DNA of 64,000 nt from Saprospiraceae bacterium. GTDB taxonomy: Bacteria > Bacteroidota > Bacteroidia > Chitinophagales > Saprospiraceae. A program made the translations under genes and the position numbers. Positions 7,346-16,828 of the stretch are shown piece after piece. The stretch covers positions 62,001 through 126,000 of the forward strand of contig JADKBS010000015.1 in assembly GCA_016714985.1 (NCBI GenBank), in the 5' to 3' direction. The notes under the pieces were generated by a model. That model saw nothing but the letters and a program-made list of their open reading frames with translations, did not search any database and was not told the DNA's origin. Each line of letters begins with the position of its first letter. The first letter of the stretch is position 1.

Positions 7346-9643
7346 ATGAAGCGAATCATCATCACACTCACCATCATGTCATGCCTTGGCATTGCCAACG
7401 CCCAGTGGGTATCCACTGTGTCGGGCATTGTGGAGACGCCCGGCAGCAATGATGGTGATGCGCTCCAAGCCCGCTTCTTCTTCCCGCACGGCATCGCCGC
7501 CGATACGCTCGGCCATATCTTTATCGCCGACCGTGACAACCATACCATCAGGCTCTTTGACCTTAATTCTGGAAAAGTATCCACCTTGGCCGGGAAGGCA
7601 GGTCAGTCTGGCAACGTGGATGGGTTTGGGAGCGCAGCCCTTTTCAACGAGCCTTGGGGCATCTGCGCAACACCGGATGGCGTGGCCTACGTCGCAGACA
7701 CCAAAAACAACAAGATCAGGAAAGTCACCCTCGATGGCCAAGTCACCACCTTTGCAGGCACTGGCAATTTCGGCACCAGCAATGGACTGCCAACGGCCTC
7801 TACCTTTGGCAACCCAACAGGCATCGAACGGGATGCCGAGGGCATCCTCTTTGTGGCTGACCACGCAACCCATATCATCCGAAAAGTGGACAAATTAGGC
7901 AATGTGACCACCCTTGCCGGCAAGCCATACCTACCCGGCGATGCGGACGGCGTTGGCAGCGATGCCGAGTTTTGGCGGCCTTATGGACTTTGCATTGACA
8001 ATGACGGCAACGTGTTGGTGGCAGATGAATGGAACAACAAGATAAGAAAAATTACACCACAGGGCGTCGTGACCACCCTTGCGGGCAATGGCATTAACGG
8101 TTCAACGAATGGAGACAACGCACAGGCTTCCTTCAACTATCCTTGGGATGTTACCGTTGACCCCGATGGCAATGTCTATGTCGGGGATGGGTATAACAAT
8201 ACCATTCGGAGAATTGCCCCCAATGGACAAGTTACCACCTTGGCCGGCACTGTTCAAGTTGAAGGGACGCTGGACGGGCTTGGGACAAGTGCCTCCTTTA
8301 AGTCGGTGACGAGCCTTGCATGGTCAACCTCCGACAAAAGCATCTACTTGACCGATTGCTACAGCCATACCATCAGGAAGATAACCATAGGAGGCCCAGA
8401 CCTCCCTGCACTAATCCTCTTCAACCTTAACGGAGACGGAGAAATCTGTGAAGGCGAACCGCTTACCCTGCAAGCCAAGCCTGATGCACTTGGGAAATAC
8501 CGGTTTTATATGGATGGCGTCATGGTCCAGGACGACAACCTCAACGAATACAGCACCAGTTCCCTACCGCTCGGCACACATAGCTTCACGGTCGAGGCAG
8601 ATTTTGGCAATCAAACCCTAATCTCCAATCCTATCGAAGTCACGGTCATGGCAACACCCCAGCCGACCATTAACGCAGTCGGGCCGCTCAGTTTTTTTGA
8701 GGGCGATTCGGTGATTTTATTTGCAACGGGACAAGGTGATTTCCTTTGGTCGAACGCAGAAACCACCCAAGCCATTACCGTGATGGAGTCGGGCAGTTAT
8801 TTCGTGGAAGCAACCTTGGGAAGCTGCACGGGCATATCAGCGCCAGTAGCGGTGGAAGTAACGCCCTTGCCCGAGGTGTTGACGGTATTGGTACAGGGCA
8901 ACAACCGCCTTTGTCCCAATGGCACGGTCGTGTTGACTTCTTCATTTGCCTCCGGCAACCAGTGGTACCACGACGGCTGGCCTATTGGCGGGCAATTCGA
9001 CCAGACACTCGAAGTCTCGGAACCAGGAATGTACGCTGTTCAAGCCACCGACCCGGTTACTGGCATCACGGCTATATCCGAACCCGTAGAGATAATGGCG
9101 CCTGTGGTGCCTAATTTAGATTTTATCGCAACGCCTACCACGGCGGCCCCCGGCCAGCCCGTCTTGTTCAAATTTGTGGGGTCAGGCCAACCCACTGCCT
9201 TCGAGTGGCGGTTTGGCGACCCTTCTTCGGGCCTGCAAAACAACTCAACGCTGCCTGAGCCATCCCATATCTTCATGGCCGAAGGCAGTTATACGATTGA
9301 ATTGGTGGCCACCGACCCCAGCGGCTGCAAGCACAGCCTCTTAAAACCAGCATTGGTAAATATTGAGCAATCCAGCAATGCCTACCTCCCCAATGCCTTC
9401 ACGCCCAATAGCGATGGCGAGAACGATGTATTTCGTTTGCGTGGCAATGTGGATAGTGCCTCATCCATGACCATTTTCAACCAATGGGGCGAACTGCTTT
9501 TCCAAACCTCCAGCCCTACCACCGGATGGGACGGCAATCGGGATGGTCGCCCAGTTGCCCCCGGCACCTACCTCTACGTGATAAGGATGCAGGTGGAAGG
9601 CAAGGAAAAAGAGGTGGCGGGGATGGTCACGTTGCTGCGATGA
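7346..9643 (+). CDS. NHL-repeat/PKD protein with gliding-motility-type T9SS C-terminal domain (type B)
   Basis: 765 residues from the ATG at 7346, chosen over the upstream frame start at 7295 because MKRIIITLTIMSCLGIANAQ is a clean signal peptide. Residues about 30-360 are five to six NHL-type blades (repeats of TLAG..., DGxGSxAxFxxPxG, and VADxxNxxIRKI). Ig-like segments follow, then a PKD-like domain (about 590-680, FEWRFGDPSSG). The C-terminal ~85 residues (YLPNAFTPNSDGENDVFRLR onward, with FNQWGELLFQ and GWDGNRDGRPVAPGTYLYVI) are the gliding-motility-associated domain used as a type B T9SS export signal. It is exported to the surface, likely as an adhesin or structural protein. The next gene (9924-11681) is a PorP/SprF-family protein, the usual partner of such substrates. 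Confidence 0.9.
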   Translation: MKRIIITLTIMSCLGIANAQWVSTVSGIVETPGSNDGDALQARFFFPHGIAADTLGHIFIADRDNHTIRLFDLNSGKVSTLAGKAGQSGNVDGFGSAALFNEPWGICATPDGVAYVADTKNNKIRKVTLDGQVTTFAGTGNFGTSNGLPTASTFGNPTGIERDAEGILFVADHATHIIRKVDKLGNVTTLAGKPYLPGDADGVGSDAEFWRPYGLCIDNDGNVLVADEWNNKIRKITPQGVVTTLAGNGINGSTNGDNAQASFNYPWDVTVDPDGNVYVGDGYNNTIRRIAPNGQVTTLAGTVQVEGTLDGLGTSASFKSVTSLAWSTSDKSIYLTDCYSHTIRKITIGGPDLPALILFNLNGDGEICEGEPLTLQAKPDALGKYRFYMDGVMVQDDNLNEYSTSSLPLGTHSFTVEADFGNQTLISNPIEVTVMATPQPTINAVGPLSFFEGDSVILFATGQGDFLWSNAETTQAITVMESGSYFVEATLGSCTGISAPVAVEVTPLPEVLTVLVQGNNRLCPNGTVVLTSSFASGNQWYHDGWPIGGQFDQTLEVSEPGMYAVQATDPVTGITAISEPVEIMAPVVPNLDFIATPTTAAPGQPVLFKFVGSGQPTAFEWRFGDPSSGLQNNSTLPEPSHIFMAEGSYTIELVATDPSGCKHSLLKPALVNIEQSSNAYLPNAFTPNSDGENDVFRLRGNVDSASSMTIFNQWGELLFQTSSPTTGWDGNRDGRPVAPGTYLYVIRMQVEGKEKEVAGMVTLLR

Positions 9644-9660
9644 GGTTTCCCGCAGTTAGG

Positions 9661-9689
9661 GGGGTAACCCAAAGTTCTATTGTTACCCC
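9661..9689 (+). terminator. Hairpin after the NHL gene
   Basis: Perfect 8-bp inverted repeat GGGGTAAC (9661-9668) and GTTACCCC (9682-9689) 18 bases after the stop codon. No U-run follows, so termination is only probable. Confidence 0.4.
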
Positions 9690-9708
9690 ATATCTTAGTG
9701 GATGCCCG

Positions 9709-9846
9709 AAATCATAAATCAAATAAATCATACATCATAATTCATAAATCTGCTAATTTTTTGACTGGTTTGACGATAGGAATTAGACCTATTTGTATGG
9801 CGGATTTATGATTTATGACCTATTTGATTTATGATTTATGATTATT
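9709..9846. repeat. Inverted word array, unit ATAAATC
   Basis: Left arm 9709-9750 is made of ATAAATC/ATCATAA words. Right arm 9803-9846 carries the inverse words GATTTATGATTTATG. The two ~42-base arms could pair imperfectly around a 52-base loop. Confidence 0.75.
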
Positions 9847-9923
9847 TGCCCCATTGAAATGGATGTGGGGCATCAATTAAACTCAAACTTACCTCCTAAC
9901 TACAGCCGAACAACTCGTTCATA

Positions 9924-11681
9924 ATGAACAAAATATACGTCATACTAACTGCTTGCCTGCTGGTGGCCAATGTTGCGTCAGCACAGGATTTTCACTTGAC
10001 GAACTACCAGCCAGCGGGTATGTTGTTCAACCCGGCGATGTCGGGCAGTGGCGATCATCCGCTACAGGTAGGTGTGCAGTATCGTAGCCAATGGGCCAGC
10101 ATCTTGAAGGGATATACGACCATGGCCACGACCATTGATGGGAAATACAAGCAGTTCGGGGGCGGGGTGCAGTTGTACCAAAACCATGCAGGCCCAGCCA
10201 GCTTAAAGACGACGGGGTTCATGATGACGGGAGCTTACCATAAGCCATTGGCAAAAGATGGCTCCCTTTCGTTGGGGTTCGGACTTGGAAAAGTCCAACG
10301 GCGCATCAACCCGGCACTGCTCACTTTCGACAACCAGTACGTGGAAGGCGTGGGCTATGACGGCGGAAGGCCGAGCGAAGAGGTTTTCGCTCGCACCAAG
10401 GCCAGTTTCGCAGACTTGTCCACTGGCTTGGTCTGGCAAGGCTACTGGGGCAATACCAAGAACCTAAAAAGCAGTTTCGGGCTTTCCTTAAGCCACGTAC
10501 ACCTGCCCAATGAGGGTTTCTTTGGCCAAAAATCTGACCTGCCCACCAAGACAGTGCTGCACGGCAGCCTGGACATGAAGGTGGACGACCAGTTCCTCTT
10601 CACCCCGCATTTTTTGATGCAGAACCAAGGCGTACACCGGGAGTTCTTGGGCGGCGTTAAATTCAACGGCAGCTTCGATGCAGGTGCCGAATTCCATGCG
10701 GGCATGGCCTACCGCTGGGGCGATGCCATCATTTTGCAAATGGGATTGGAAATCGGCGACAAGTCCATCTGGGCCAGTTACGATGCCAATGTTTCAACCC
10801 TTGAAAAGAACACGGGCGGAAAGGGCGCCTTTGAGCTTGGTCTTTACCTCCGTTTTGGCGAAAGCCAAAAAAAGCAGCTAAAGGACACGGACAAGGATGG
10901 CACCTACGACCACCGTGACAAATGCCCAAAAATGCCCGGCCCGAAGGAGAACAACGGCTGCCCCAACAGTGCTTCCGAGGCTGCCCTGGATGCTGACAAG
11001 GACGGCATTGCAGACAAGCTCGATGAATGCCCGCTGGAACCTGGCGAGCCGCAGTTCGACGGCTGCAATGATTCTGACGGCGATGGAATTTATGACCAAG
11101 TGGACGCCTGCCCCGAAATCTATGGCCATATCGAAAACAAGGGCTGCCCGATCCGGGACCGTGACACGGACAAAGACGGCGTTCCCGACCTTGAAGACCA
11201 GTGCATTTTCATCAAGGGCTTGCCTGCATTCAAAGGCTGCCCAGACACCGACCGTGACGGCGTCTCGGATATGGACGACCACTGCCCCTACCTGCGGGGC
11301 TTGAAGGAATACCACGGCTGCCCATCCAATGCCACAATAGTGGAAATGGAACCAGATTTCGTGGTGGAATTCCCCACCGACGGCGCTAATATTGGAGAGG
11401 AATATAAATCAAGGTTGGATGCTTTTGCGCAGCAATTGCTTAAAGATGAAACCTCCAGAATCTTGGTATCGGGCCATACCGATACAGAAGGAACAGTGGC
11501 CTACAACTACGAACTCGGCCTCCGTCGGGCAAAGGTTGTTCGGGATTACTTGCGGCGGGAGGGCGTTCCAATGGAGCGCTTGGAGATGATGTCCTATGGC
11601 GAAGCCATGCCCAAGCGTACCAATGGCTCGCACGACGGCAGGGCCGAAAACCGCAGAACGGAGCTGAACGTGGTAAAATAA
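9924..11681 (+). CDS. PorP/SprF-family T9SS membrane protein fused to TSP3 repeats and an OmpA domain
   Basis: 585 residues. Signal peptide 1-20 (VANVASAQ). Residues about 21-310 match the PorP/SprF pattern: the opening DFHLTNYQPAGMLFNPAMSG, an outer-membrane beta-barrel. Residues about 318-470 carry calcium-binding thrombospondin type 3 repeats (DTDKDGTYDHRDKCP, DADKDGIADKLDECP and similar, with paired Cys). Residues about 475-585 form an OmpA/MotB peptidoglycan-binding domain (GHTDTEGTVAYNYELGLRRA, ending RAENRRTELNVVK). PorP/SprF proteins are needed for secretion or surface assembly of SprB-like type B substrates. The fusion would tie such a barrel to the cell wall. It follows the NHL type B substrate and precedes the polysaccharide export gene. 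The fusion of all three parts is an uncommon architecture as far as I know. Confidence 0.9.
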   Translation: MNKIYVILTACLLVANVASAQDFHLTNYQPAGMLFNPAMSGSGDHPLQVGVQYRSQWASILKGYTTMATTIDGKYKQFGGGVQLYQNHAGPASLKTTGFMMTGAYHKPLAKDGSLSLGFGLGKVQRRINPALLTFDNQYVEGVGYDGGRPSEEVFARTKASFADLSTGLVWQGYWGNTKNLKSSFGLSLSHVHLPNEGFFGQKSDLPTKTVLHGSLDMKVDDQFLFTPHFLMQNQGVHREFLGGVKFNGSFDAGAEFHAGMAYRWGDAIILQMGLEIGDKSIWASYDANVSTLEKNTGGKGAFELGLYLRFGESQKKQLKDTDKDGTYDHRDKCPKMPGPKENNGCPNSASEAALDADKDGIADKLDECPLEPGEPQFDGCNDSDGDGIYDQVDACPEIYGHIENKGCPIRDRDTDKDGVPDLEDQCIFIKGLPAFKGCPDTDRDGVSDMDDHCPYLRGLKEYHGCPSNATIVEMEPDFVVEFPTDGANIGEEYKSRLDAFAQQLLKDETSRILVSGHTDTEGTVAYNYELGLRRAKVVRDYLRREGVPMERLEMMSYGEAMPKRTNGSHDGRAENRRTELNVVK

Positions 11682-11698
11682 CGGGATTCCCGTTTTGG
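11680..11698 (+). terminator. Short hairpin with U-run after the PorP/OmpA gene
   Basis: AACGGG/CCCGTT with a 3-base loop overlapping the stop codon and followed by TTTT. Short stem, so only a weak candidate. Confidence 0.35.
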
Positions 11699-11810
11699 GA
11701 AATCCTTCCAAAATGAGGATGCGAGCAATTTTTACTTTATTTCTAATTGCTTGCAAATCAATTTTTTACGACTTTTTTTTGACTGGCATATTGATGGCTA
11801 AAGGACTGGT

Positions 11811-11883
11811 ATGGGGGAGGATTTCTCTCTCCTCCAGTGTTTTGGGAAATTTGATTTTCCAAAACCCCCTGCTAAGTAGTTAC
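11811..11883. repeat. Hairpin element with CCCCCTGCTAAGTAGTTAC end
   Basis: Two small hairpins (GGAGGA...TCCTCC and GTTTTGGGAAA...TTTTCCAAAAC) followed by the 19-mer at 11865-11883. The 19-mer recurs with 18/19 identity at 59524-59542 in an element of similar composition. It ends 40 bases before the wza-like start codon. Confidence 0.55.
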
Positions 11884-11923
11884 GGCTAATGAATGATTAA
11901 GTGATAATGTAAAACATCCAACC

Positions 11924-12664
11924 ATGGTTAGCTATTTGAAGTACCTGCTACTGCTCGCAGTGCTATTGGCTTCGTGCCAACCACCGCAGCAGCTCTTCCA
12001 AAGCTCCGGCCCAGCGGCAGATAGCCGTAATGTGCTGAAGCAATACTTCCAACCAAAGGAAGCAGTCATCCATCCGGGAGACAAACTCAGCATCAGCATC
12101 TATGGACACGAAGAATTGAGCATCGGCTCTGCCAACAGCATCTACAGTTCCGATGAAGTAACGGGCAAATGGCTCGTGGTGGACCAAGACGGCGAGGTGA
12201 ACCTTCCTCAGATAGGCCGGGTAAAAGTAGCGGGCTACGATATCAAGGAAGTGAACTACCTGCTGGAGGATAAATACCGCACCGTTATCAAAGACCCCAT
12301 CATCAATGTAAGGGTGATCAACCACTTCGTGACGGTGCTCGGCGAGGTGAACAAGCCCGGCCGTTACACGCTCGACAATGAGCAGATGACCCTCGTTGAA
12401 ATTATCGGCTCAGCTGCCGGGCTTTCGCCGTACGCAAAGGGCCATGAGGTGAAGGTCATACGGCAGGTGCAAAAAAAGCCAATCGAACTGGTGGTGGACA
12501 TGACGGACTTGGCCACCTTCTCAGAGTTCAACGTACAGCTACAGCCGGACGACGTGGTCTATATCGGCCCGAACGAAAAGAAATTTGCTGACGAACGGCT
12601 GCGCCGAGGCACTACCATAGCAAGCATACTCGGTGGTATTGCGCTGGCGCTGTCGTTGGTTTAA
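11924..12664 (+). CDS. Wza-like polysaccharide export lipoprotein
   Basis: 246 residues with a lipoprotein signal peptide (LLAVLLASC, Cys18). A Poly_export domain (about 45-130, starting HPGDKLSISIYGHEEL) is followed by an SLBB domain (about 135-205, VLGEVNKPGRYTL). A hydrophobic C-terminal helix (TIASILGGIALALSLV) corresponds to the amphipathic helices that form the outer-membrane pore in Wza. It would form the outer-membrane channel for exopolysaccharide, working with the Wzc-like protein at 13030-15318. Length is short compared with E. coli Wza but usual for Bacteroidota. The 365-base spacer to the next gene is unusually long for this pair and is filled with a word array. Confidence 0.92.
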   Translation: MVSYLKYLLLLAVLLASCQPPQQLFQSSGPAADSRNVLKQYFQPKEAVIHPGDKLSISIYGHEELSIGSANSIYSSDEVTGKWLVVDQDGEVNLPQIGRVKVAGYDIKEVNYLLEDKYRTVIKDPIINVRVINHFVTVLGEVNKPGRYTLDNEQMTLVEIIGSAAGLSPYAKGHEVKVIRQVQKKPIELVVDMTDLATFSEFNVQLQPDDVVYIGPNEKKFADERLRRGTTIASILGGIALALSLV

Positions 12665-12674
12665 GATAAAAATG

Positions 12675-12979
12675 GGTTGCAGGGTTTCAAGGGTTTCAGG
12701 TTTCAAGGGTTTCAGGGAAATGCCTGCTTAACTCAGTTTTGAAGGGGGTAATTAATCAAAGTGACGATAGATAATAAGTTGTCAGCTTGGTTTTGAACTT
12801 CTTGACCGAAGCTTAAAAAAAAAGCAGCGCCATTCAAAAGTCCTGTGCTCGGCCTTAAACCTGATAGGTTATTATTTGCCCGTAACGGAAGCCCTGCTTC
12901 ATCAAAATAGACTTGGGGAAACTAGTTGCCCCCTGAAACCTGAAACCTGAAACCCCTGAAACCTGAAACCACGAAACCT
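12675..12979. repeat. Inverted word arrays, unit GGGTTTCA / TGAAACC
   Basis: Left array 12675-12717 repeats GGGTTTCA and GGTTTCA; right array 12926-12979 repeats the inverse CCTGAAACC. They lie about 210 bases apart inside the wza-wzc spacer and could pair over more than 40 bases. The intervening DNA shows no gene. This covers most of the 365-base gap 12665-13029. Confidence 0.75.
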
Positions 12980-13029
12980 ACACACCACTATCGAACATTC
13001 ATTCGGAACGCAGCTTAACTACTCGTGCC

Positions 13030-15318
13030 ATGAATTTCAAAAAAGAATACAACCTACTGATTGCCCCGCTCATTAAGTCATCGCCCATCATCATCGGGTT
13101 GATGGTGGTAGCCTTTTTGGGGATGCGGCGGGCCATCACCTATATGACCCCGGAGTACCGAGCAGTTGGGGCCATAAAAATCAACAACCTGAACTATAGC
13201 CAGGCGACCTTCGGCATCTTCGGGGAGGAAAAGAACGCTGTGCCGAAACAGAGCGAAAACTTCCTGACAGAGGTGGAGGTGTTCAAGTCCAGGGATTTGA
13301 TTAAAAAAACTTTGGCTAACCTCAACTGGGAGCTTTCCATCTTTCGGGTAGGTAAGTTGCGCTTGGTGGAAATGGAAGAGGAAAGCCCGTTTTTTATTGG
13401 TTACCAAGATGCTGCGCCAGAGGGCTACGGCAAGTTGCACTATTTTGACTACCTCGGCAACGACCGTTTTAGGCTGCGCAAAGGAGGTGAAGCCGACTCC
13501 ACCGGCATGGAAGTCGCCTTTGGGGAAGTCGTTGCGCTCCCCGAAATGAGTTTTACCATTCATAAACGGGAAGATGTTTTGATTAAAAAGCCGAACTGCC
13601 TCAACCCCGGCGACCGCTTTGCTTTCAAGCTGAACCGCATGGAGGACCTCGCCAATGAATACGCTGGTGGCAAACTGTTCGTGAAACCCGTGGAGAAGGA
13701 TATTTCTATCGTAAAAATCTATTTCAACCACGAGCTGCCAGAAAAAGCAGAGGCTTTCGTCAACGAACTGATGAACACCTACATCAACGAGGGGCAACAG
13801 AGCAAAGAAATGCAGGCCGACTCGACCCTCGCCTACCTCGATCAACAATTGGCCGATGTGTCCGCAAAATTGAAGGCGGCGGAGGCGGCCCTCTCAGGCT
13901 ATCGCTCCGGCAATAAAGTCGTAAACCTCGATATGGAGGTTGATGCCACTTTGAAGGAACTGACCCAACTCGATTTGCGCCGCATTGACCTCGACATGAA
14001 ATATGCCGAGATGGAACGCCTGCAGACGCCGCTTTTCACGGGAAGGAAATTGGACGAATACTCGCCGAATTTTGAAGCTTTGCAAGACCCCATCTTCAAG
14101 GAAACCTACCTGAAGGGGCAAGCCTACGAAGCTCAACGAAAGGACTTGTTGCAGAAATACACACCCAACCACCCAGCAGTAGCCAATGTGGATGAGAAGA
14201 TCAGGGAGTCAAGAACTTTCTTGAACGAGACGCTCGTCTCCACGATGGGCAATATCCGGGCAAAACAGGATGAGGTGGACCAAAACCTCGTTCAGCTATC
14301 CAGTTCCATCAAGCGTTACCCCGAAAAGGAGCGAATCTACGTGGGACTTGAGCGGGATGTGGCCCTCAATGAAAGCATGTACAACCACCTCATGCGCAAG
14401 CGAACCGAGCTGGCCATTGGCAAAAACTCCGACCTGTACCCGCATAAAATCATTGAACATGCCGAACGCCCCAATCAAATCGTTTCTCCGAATACATCCC
14501 TGCTGTATGGGCTGGCTGGGCTTTTTGCCCTGCTATTGGGCATGGTGATAGCTTATTTGCGCAGTTTTTTCAAAGATACCATACAAGGCAAGGACGACTT
14601 GGAGGCATTGCCCGTACCGTTATTGGGCAGCATTTACAACAAGTCGAAAAAATTGCAGCAGGATGGGTTTGCACTCGTCTCTGGGCTGTTGGCTTCTTTG
14701 GACAAATTGCCAGATAACTGTTCCAAACACCAAGGGAAGATACTCGTTGCCACTTCCTTGCTCCCGGGTGAAGGGAAATCGTTCACGGCCACGGAACTGG
14801 CCCGTGCCTATGCCGCCGTGGGCAAACGAGTGCTGGTGGTGGACATGGACGTGCGCAAACCCACGCTCCACCTGAATTTCAAGGTGCAGAACCAGTTGGG
14901 TTATTGCGACATCCTCGAAGGTCGGGTCTATGCACTGAACGCTATTCAGAAAACGCAGGAAGAAAACCTATCCATACTAACTGCGGGTCGCTTGCAGTCG
15001 CAGAACCATGCTTTGTTGTTCAACCGCCGCTCCTTGGACTTCATCCACGATTTCCGTTGGCATTTTGACGTGGTGATTGTGGATACACCACCTGTTGGCG
15101 TATTCGAGGATAGCCTTCCCATCATGTCGGAAAGCACGGCGAACTTGTTCGTTGTCCGCAAGGGCTTCACCAAGAAGCGGATGGTTAGCCGAATCGCCAA
15201 CCTCGTTTCCGTGTTCCATATACCCAACTTATACATCGTTTTAAATGGCCAATCGGTTAATTCCAAAGTACCGGGCTATAAGCGGTATATCAAGAAGTAT
15301 TATGGTGCCACGAAGTGA
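13030..15318 (+). CDS. Wzc-like chain-length protein / tyrosine autokinase
   Basis: 762 residues. A Wzz-type membrane domain spans N- and C-terminal membrane segments (about 18-36 and 490-510, SLLYGLAGLFALLLGMVIAY) around a coiled-coil periplasmic region. A BY-kinase domain follows: Walker A LLPGEGKSF near 577, A' VLVVDMDVRKP near 602, Walker B VVIVDTPPVG near 682. The tail GYKRYIKKYYGATK carries a Tyr cluster suited to autophosphorylation. This inner-membrane protein controls polymer length and export through the Wza-like pore encoded upstream. The next gene (flippase) begins 118 bases later, across a word array. Confidence 0.93.
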   Translation: MNFKKEYNLLIAPLIKSSPIIIGLMVVAFLGMRRAITYMTPEYRAVGAIKINNLNYSQATFGIFGEEKNAVPKQSENFLTEVEVFKSRDLIKKTLANLNWELSIFRVGKLRLVEMEEESPFFIGYQDAAPEGYGKLHYFDYLGNDRFRLRKGGEADSTGMEVAFGEVVALPEMSFTIHKREDVLIKKPNCLNPGDRFAFKLNRMEDLANEYAGGKLFVKPVEKDISIVKIYFNHELPEKAEAFVNELMNTYINEGQQSKEMQADSTLAYLDQQLADVSAKLKAAEAALSGYRSGNKVVNLDMEVDATLKELTQLDLRRIDLDMKYAEMERLQTPLFTGRKLDEYSPNFEALQDPIFKETYLKGQAYEAQRKDLLQKYTPNHPAVANVDEKIRESRTFLNETLVSTMGNIRAKQDEVDQNLVQLSSSIKRYPEKERIYVGLERDVALNESMYNHLMRKRTELAIGKNSDLYPHKIIEHAERPNQIVSPNTSLLYGLAGLFALLLGMVIAYLRSFFKDTIQGKDDLEALPVPLLGSIYNKSKKLQQDGFALVSGLLASLDKLPDNCSKHQGKILVATSLLPGEGKSFTATELARAYAAVGKRVLVVDMDVRKPTLHLNFKVQNQLGYCDILEGRVYALNAIQKTQEENLSILTAGRLQSQNHALLFNRRSLDFIHDFRWHFDVVIVDTPPVGVFEDSLPIMSESTANLFVVRKGFTKKRMVSRIANLVSVFHIPNLYIVLNGQSVNSKVPGYKRYIKKYYGATK

Positions 15319-15433
15319 TTTCGGATTGCGGATTGGGAGGGCCGTGGAAACACTGACTTTTTGGTGGCATAAAATCACCAATTCCGAATCCCAAGTCACC
15401 AATCCGAAATCCGAAATCCGAAATCCGAAATCG
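15317..15433. repeat. Inverted word arrays, unit GATTTCGG / AATCCGAA
   Basis: Left 15317-15338 (GATTTCGGATTGCGGATT) overlaps the stop codon of the kinase gene. Right 15380-15433 repeats AATCCGAA five times and ends 3 bases before the flippase ATG. Confidence 0.8.
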
Positions 15434-15436
15434 CCT

Positions 15437-16720
15437 ATGCCTTCAACAGCACTATTTACCTCCCATAAGTCGCTTGCCCTCATGGGCCAGGCCATTTCAT
15501 CGGGGGGCAATTTCGCCTTGGGCGTGCTACTGGCCCGATGGCTGGGGGTAGAGGCATTTGGACAATACAGTATATTATGGATGGGGGTCCTATTTGTGTT
15601 GGGCCTGCACCAAGCCTATTTCACCCAGCCGCTGATGACCTTATTGCCAAGCAAACAAGCGAGCGAGCAGCTTGCTTACCTCGAAGCCTTGACTGGTTTG
15701 CAGGTATTGGCATCGGTAGGGCTTGCTGCGCTGGCATTGCTGGTTTTTGGCTTGGCGGTGGCTTTGGGCATTCATTCGGAATGGTTGGAATGGCTGCCAT
15801 TGATGGGTTTTTTGTTGGCCAGCTACCTGTTTCAAGATTACCTGAAAAAATATTGCTACGCAAAACGACAGATGCTGGTCCCGATGCTGATGGACGCTGC
15901 CTTGTTCGGGCTATTGCTGCCAACCTTGGCCGTTTTGTATTTTATGGATGAACTCAGCCTTGGCCACGCCCTTTTTACGGTGATGATGTCGTATGGCATC
16001 AGCAGTTCGATCGGGCAATCGATGATAGGAGGAAGCCCCATCAAATATTGGAAGCGGAACAACATAATCCGCACCGCAAAAGAACATTATCACTATTCTT
16101 TTTGGCTGTTGGGCACCTCAATGGTGCAGTGGTTTTCCGGCAACTTCTTCCTTGTGGCCGCAGCGGCCACGCTGGGAGCCGTAGCAGCGGGGGCACTGCG
16201 CATGGCGCAGAACATGGTTGGACTGTGTCACGTGCTTTTTCTTGCAATGGAAAACATCATGCCCGCCGAGGCTGCCCGGCAGTTCTTTAGCAAGGGTGAA
16301 AAAGGACTTTTTGCCTACCTGAAGCGGGTGGGTCTTTTGGGCAGTATTCCAGTGGGACTGCTCCTGATAGGACTTACACTGGCTGCTCCTTGGCTGATAA
16401 AATGGCTCTATGGTGATGAGTATCAGTCGTATGCATACCTGGTTGCAGCATTTTCAGTTGTCTATGCACTTGGCTATGTATTGACGATTTTACGCTTGGC
16501 GATGCGCTCGATGCACTTCACTTCGCCCATTTTCGTGGGTTACCTGATCAGTGCAGGGTTGAGCATTTTAGCTGCCGGCCCTATGGTCAGGCAGTGGGGA
16601 ATCGGAGGGGTTTTGGCTGGGCTAATAGGTTCGCAAATGCTGCTGTTGTTGGTCTATTTGGCATTCATTTGGCGGAAAAGAGCCACTAATAAACTGGTTC
16701 AAAGCCCCATCCTGAATTAA
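15437..16720 (+). CDS. Polysaccharide flippase (Wzx/MATE-like)
   Basis: 427 residues from the ATG at 15437. The open frame extends upstream to 15245, but that part overlaps the previous gene and translates the AATCCGAA repeat, so it is not used. About twelve hydrophobic segments; the start SLALMGQAISSGGNFALGVL and ARWLGVEAFGQYSI is the usual first helix pair of the polysaccharide biosynthesis/Wzx family (SGGNF...LGVEAFGQYS). It would flip the lipid-linked repeat unit to the periplasm. It sits between the Wzc-like protein and a glycosyltransferase, in line with a Wzx/Wzy-dependent pathway. Confidence 0.85.
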   Translation: MPSTALFTSHKSLALMGQAISSGGNFALGVLLARWLGVEAFGQYSILWMGVLFVLGLHQAYFTQPLMTLLPSKQASEQLAYLEALTGLQVLASVGLAALALLVFGLAVALGIHSEWLEWLPLMGFLLASYLFQDYLKKYCYAKRQMLVPMLMDAALFGLLLPTLAVLYFMDELSLGHALFTVMMSYGISSSIGQSMIGGSPIKYWKRNNIIRTAKEHYHYSFWLLGTSMVQWFSGNFFLVAAAATLGAVAAGALRMAQNMVGLCHVLFLAMENIMPAEAARQFFSKGEKGLFAYLKRVGLLGSIPVGLLLIGLTLAAPWLIKWLYGDEYQSYAYLVAAFSVVYALGYVLTILRLAMRSMHFTSPIFVGYLISAGLSILAAGPMVRQWGIGGVLAGLIGSQMLLLLVYLAFIWRKRATNKLVQSPILN

Positions 16721-16728
16721 TCCCCACC

Positions 16729-16826
16729 TTCAATCCTCAAATCCAAATCCTCCAATCCTTCAATCCTTCAATCCTTCAATCCTTCAATCCTTCAACCCTT
16801 CAATCCTTCAATCCTTCAATCCTTCC
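16729..16826. repeat. Tandem word array, unit TTCAATCC
   Basis: About ten consecutive 8-base units, mostly perfect in the second half, with variants (CTCAAATCC, TTCAACCC) at the left edge. Ends 2 bases before the glycosyltransferase ATG at 16829. No inverted partner seen. Confidence 0.9.
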
Positions 16827-16828
16827 CC

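Noticed and set aside
9661..9923. tRNA or small RNA gene in the spacer before the PorP gene
   Set aside because: No cloverleaf or conserved tRNA boxes; the only structure is the ATAAATC inverted array.
15245..15436. N-terminal extension of the flippase
   Set aside because: It overlaps the kinase gene and then translates the AATCCGAA repeats; the ATG at 15437 starts the conserved protein.
16729..16826. Possible CRISPR array
   Set aside because: Units are 8 bases in direct succession without spacers, and no cas genes are present.
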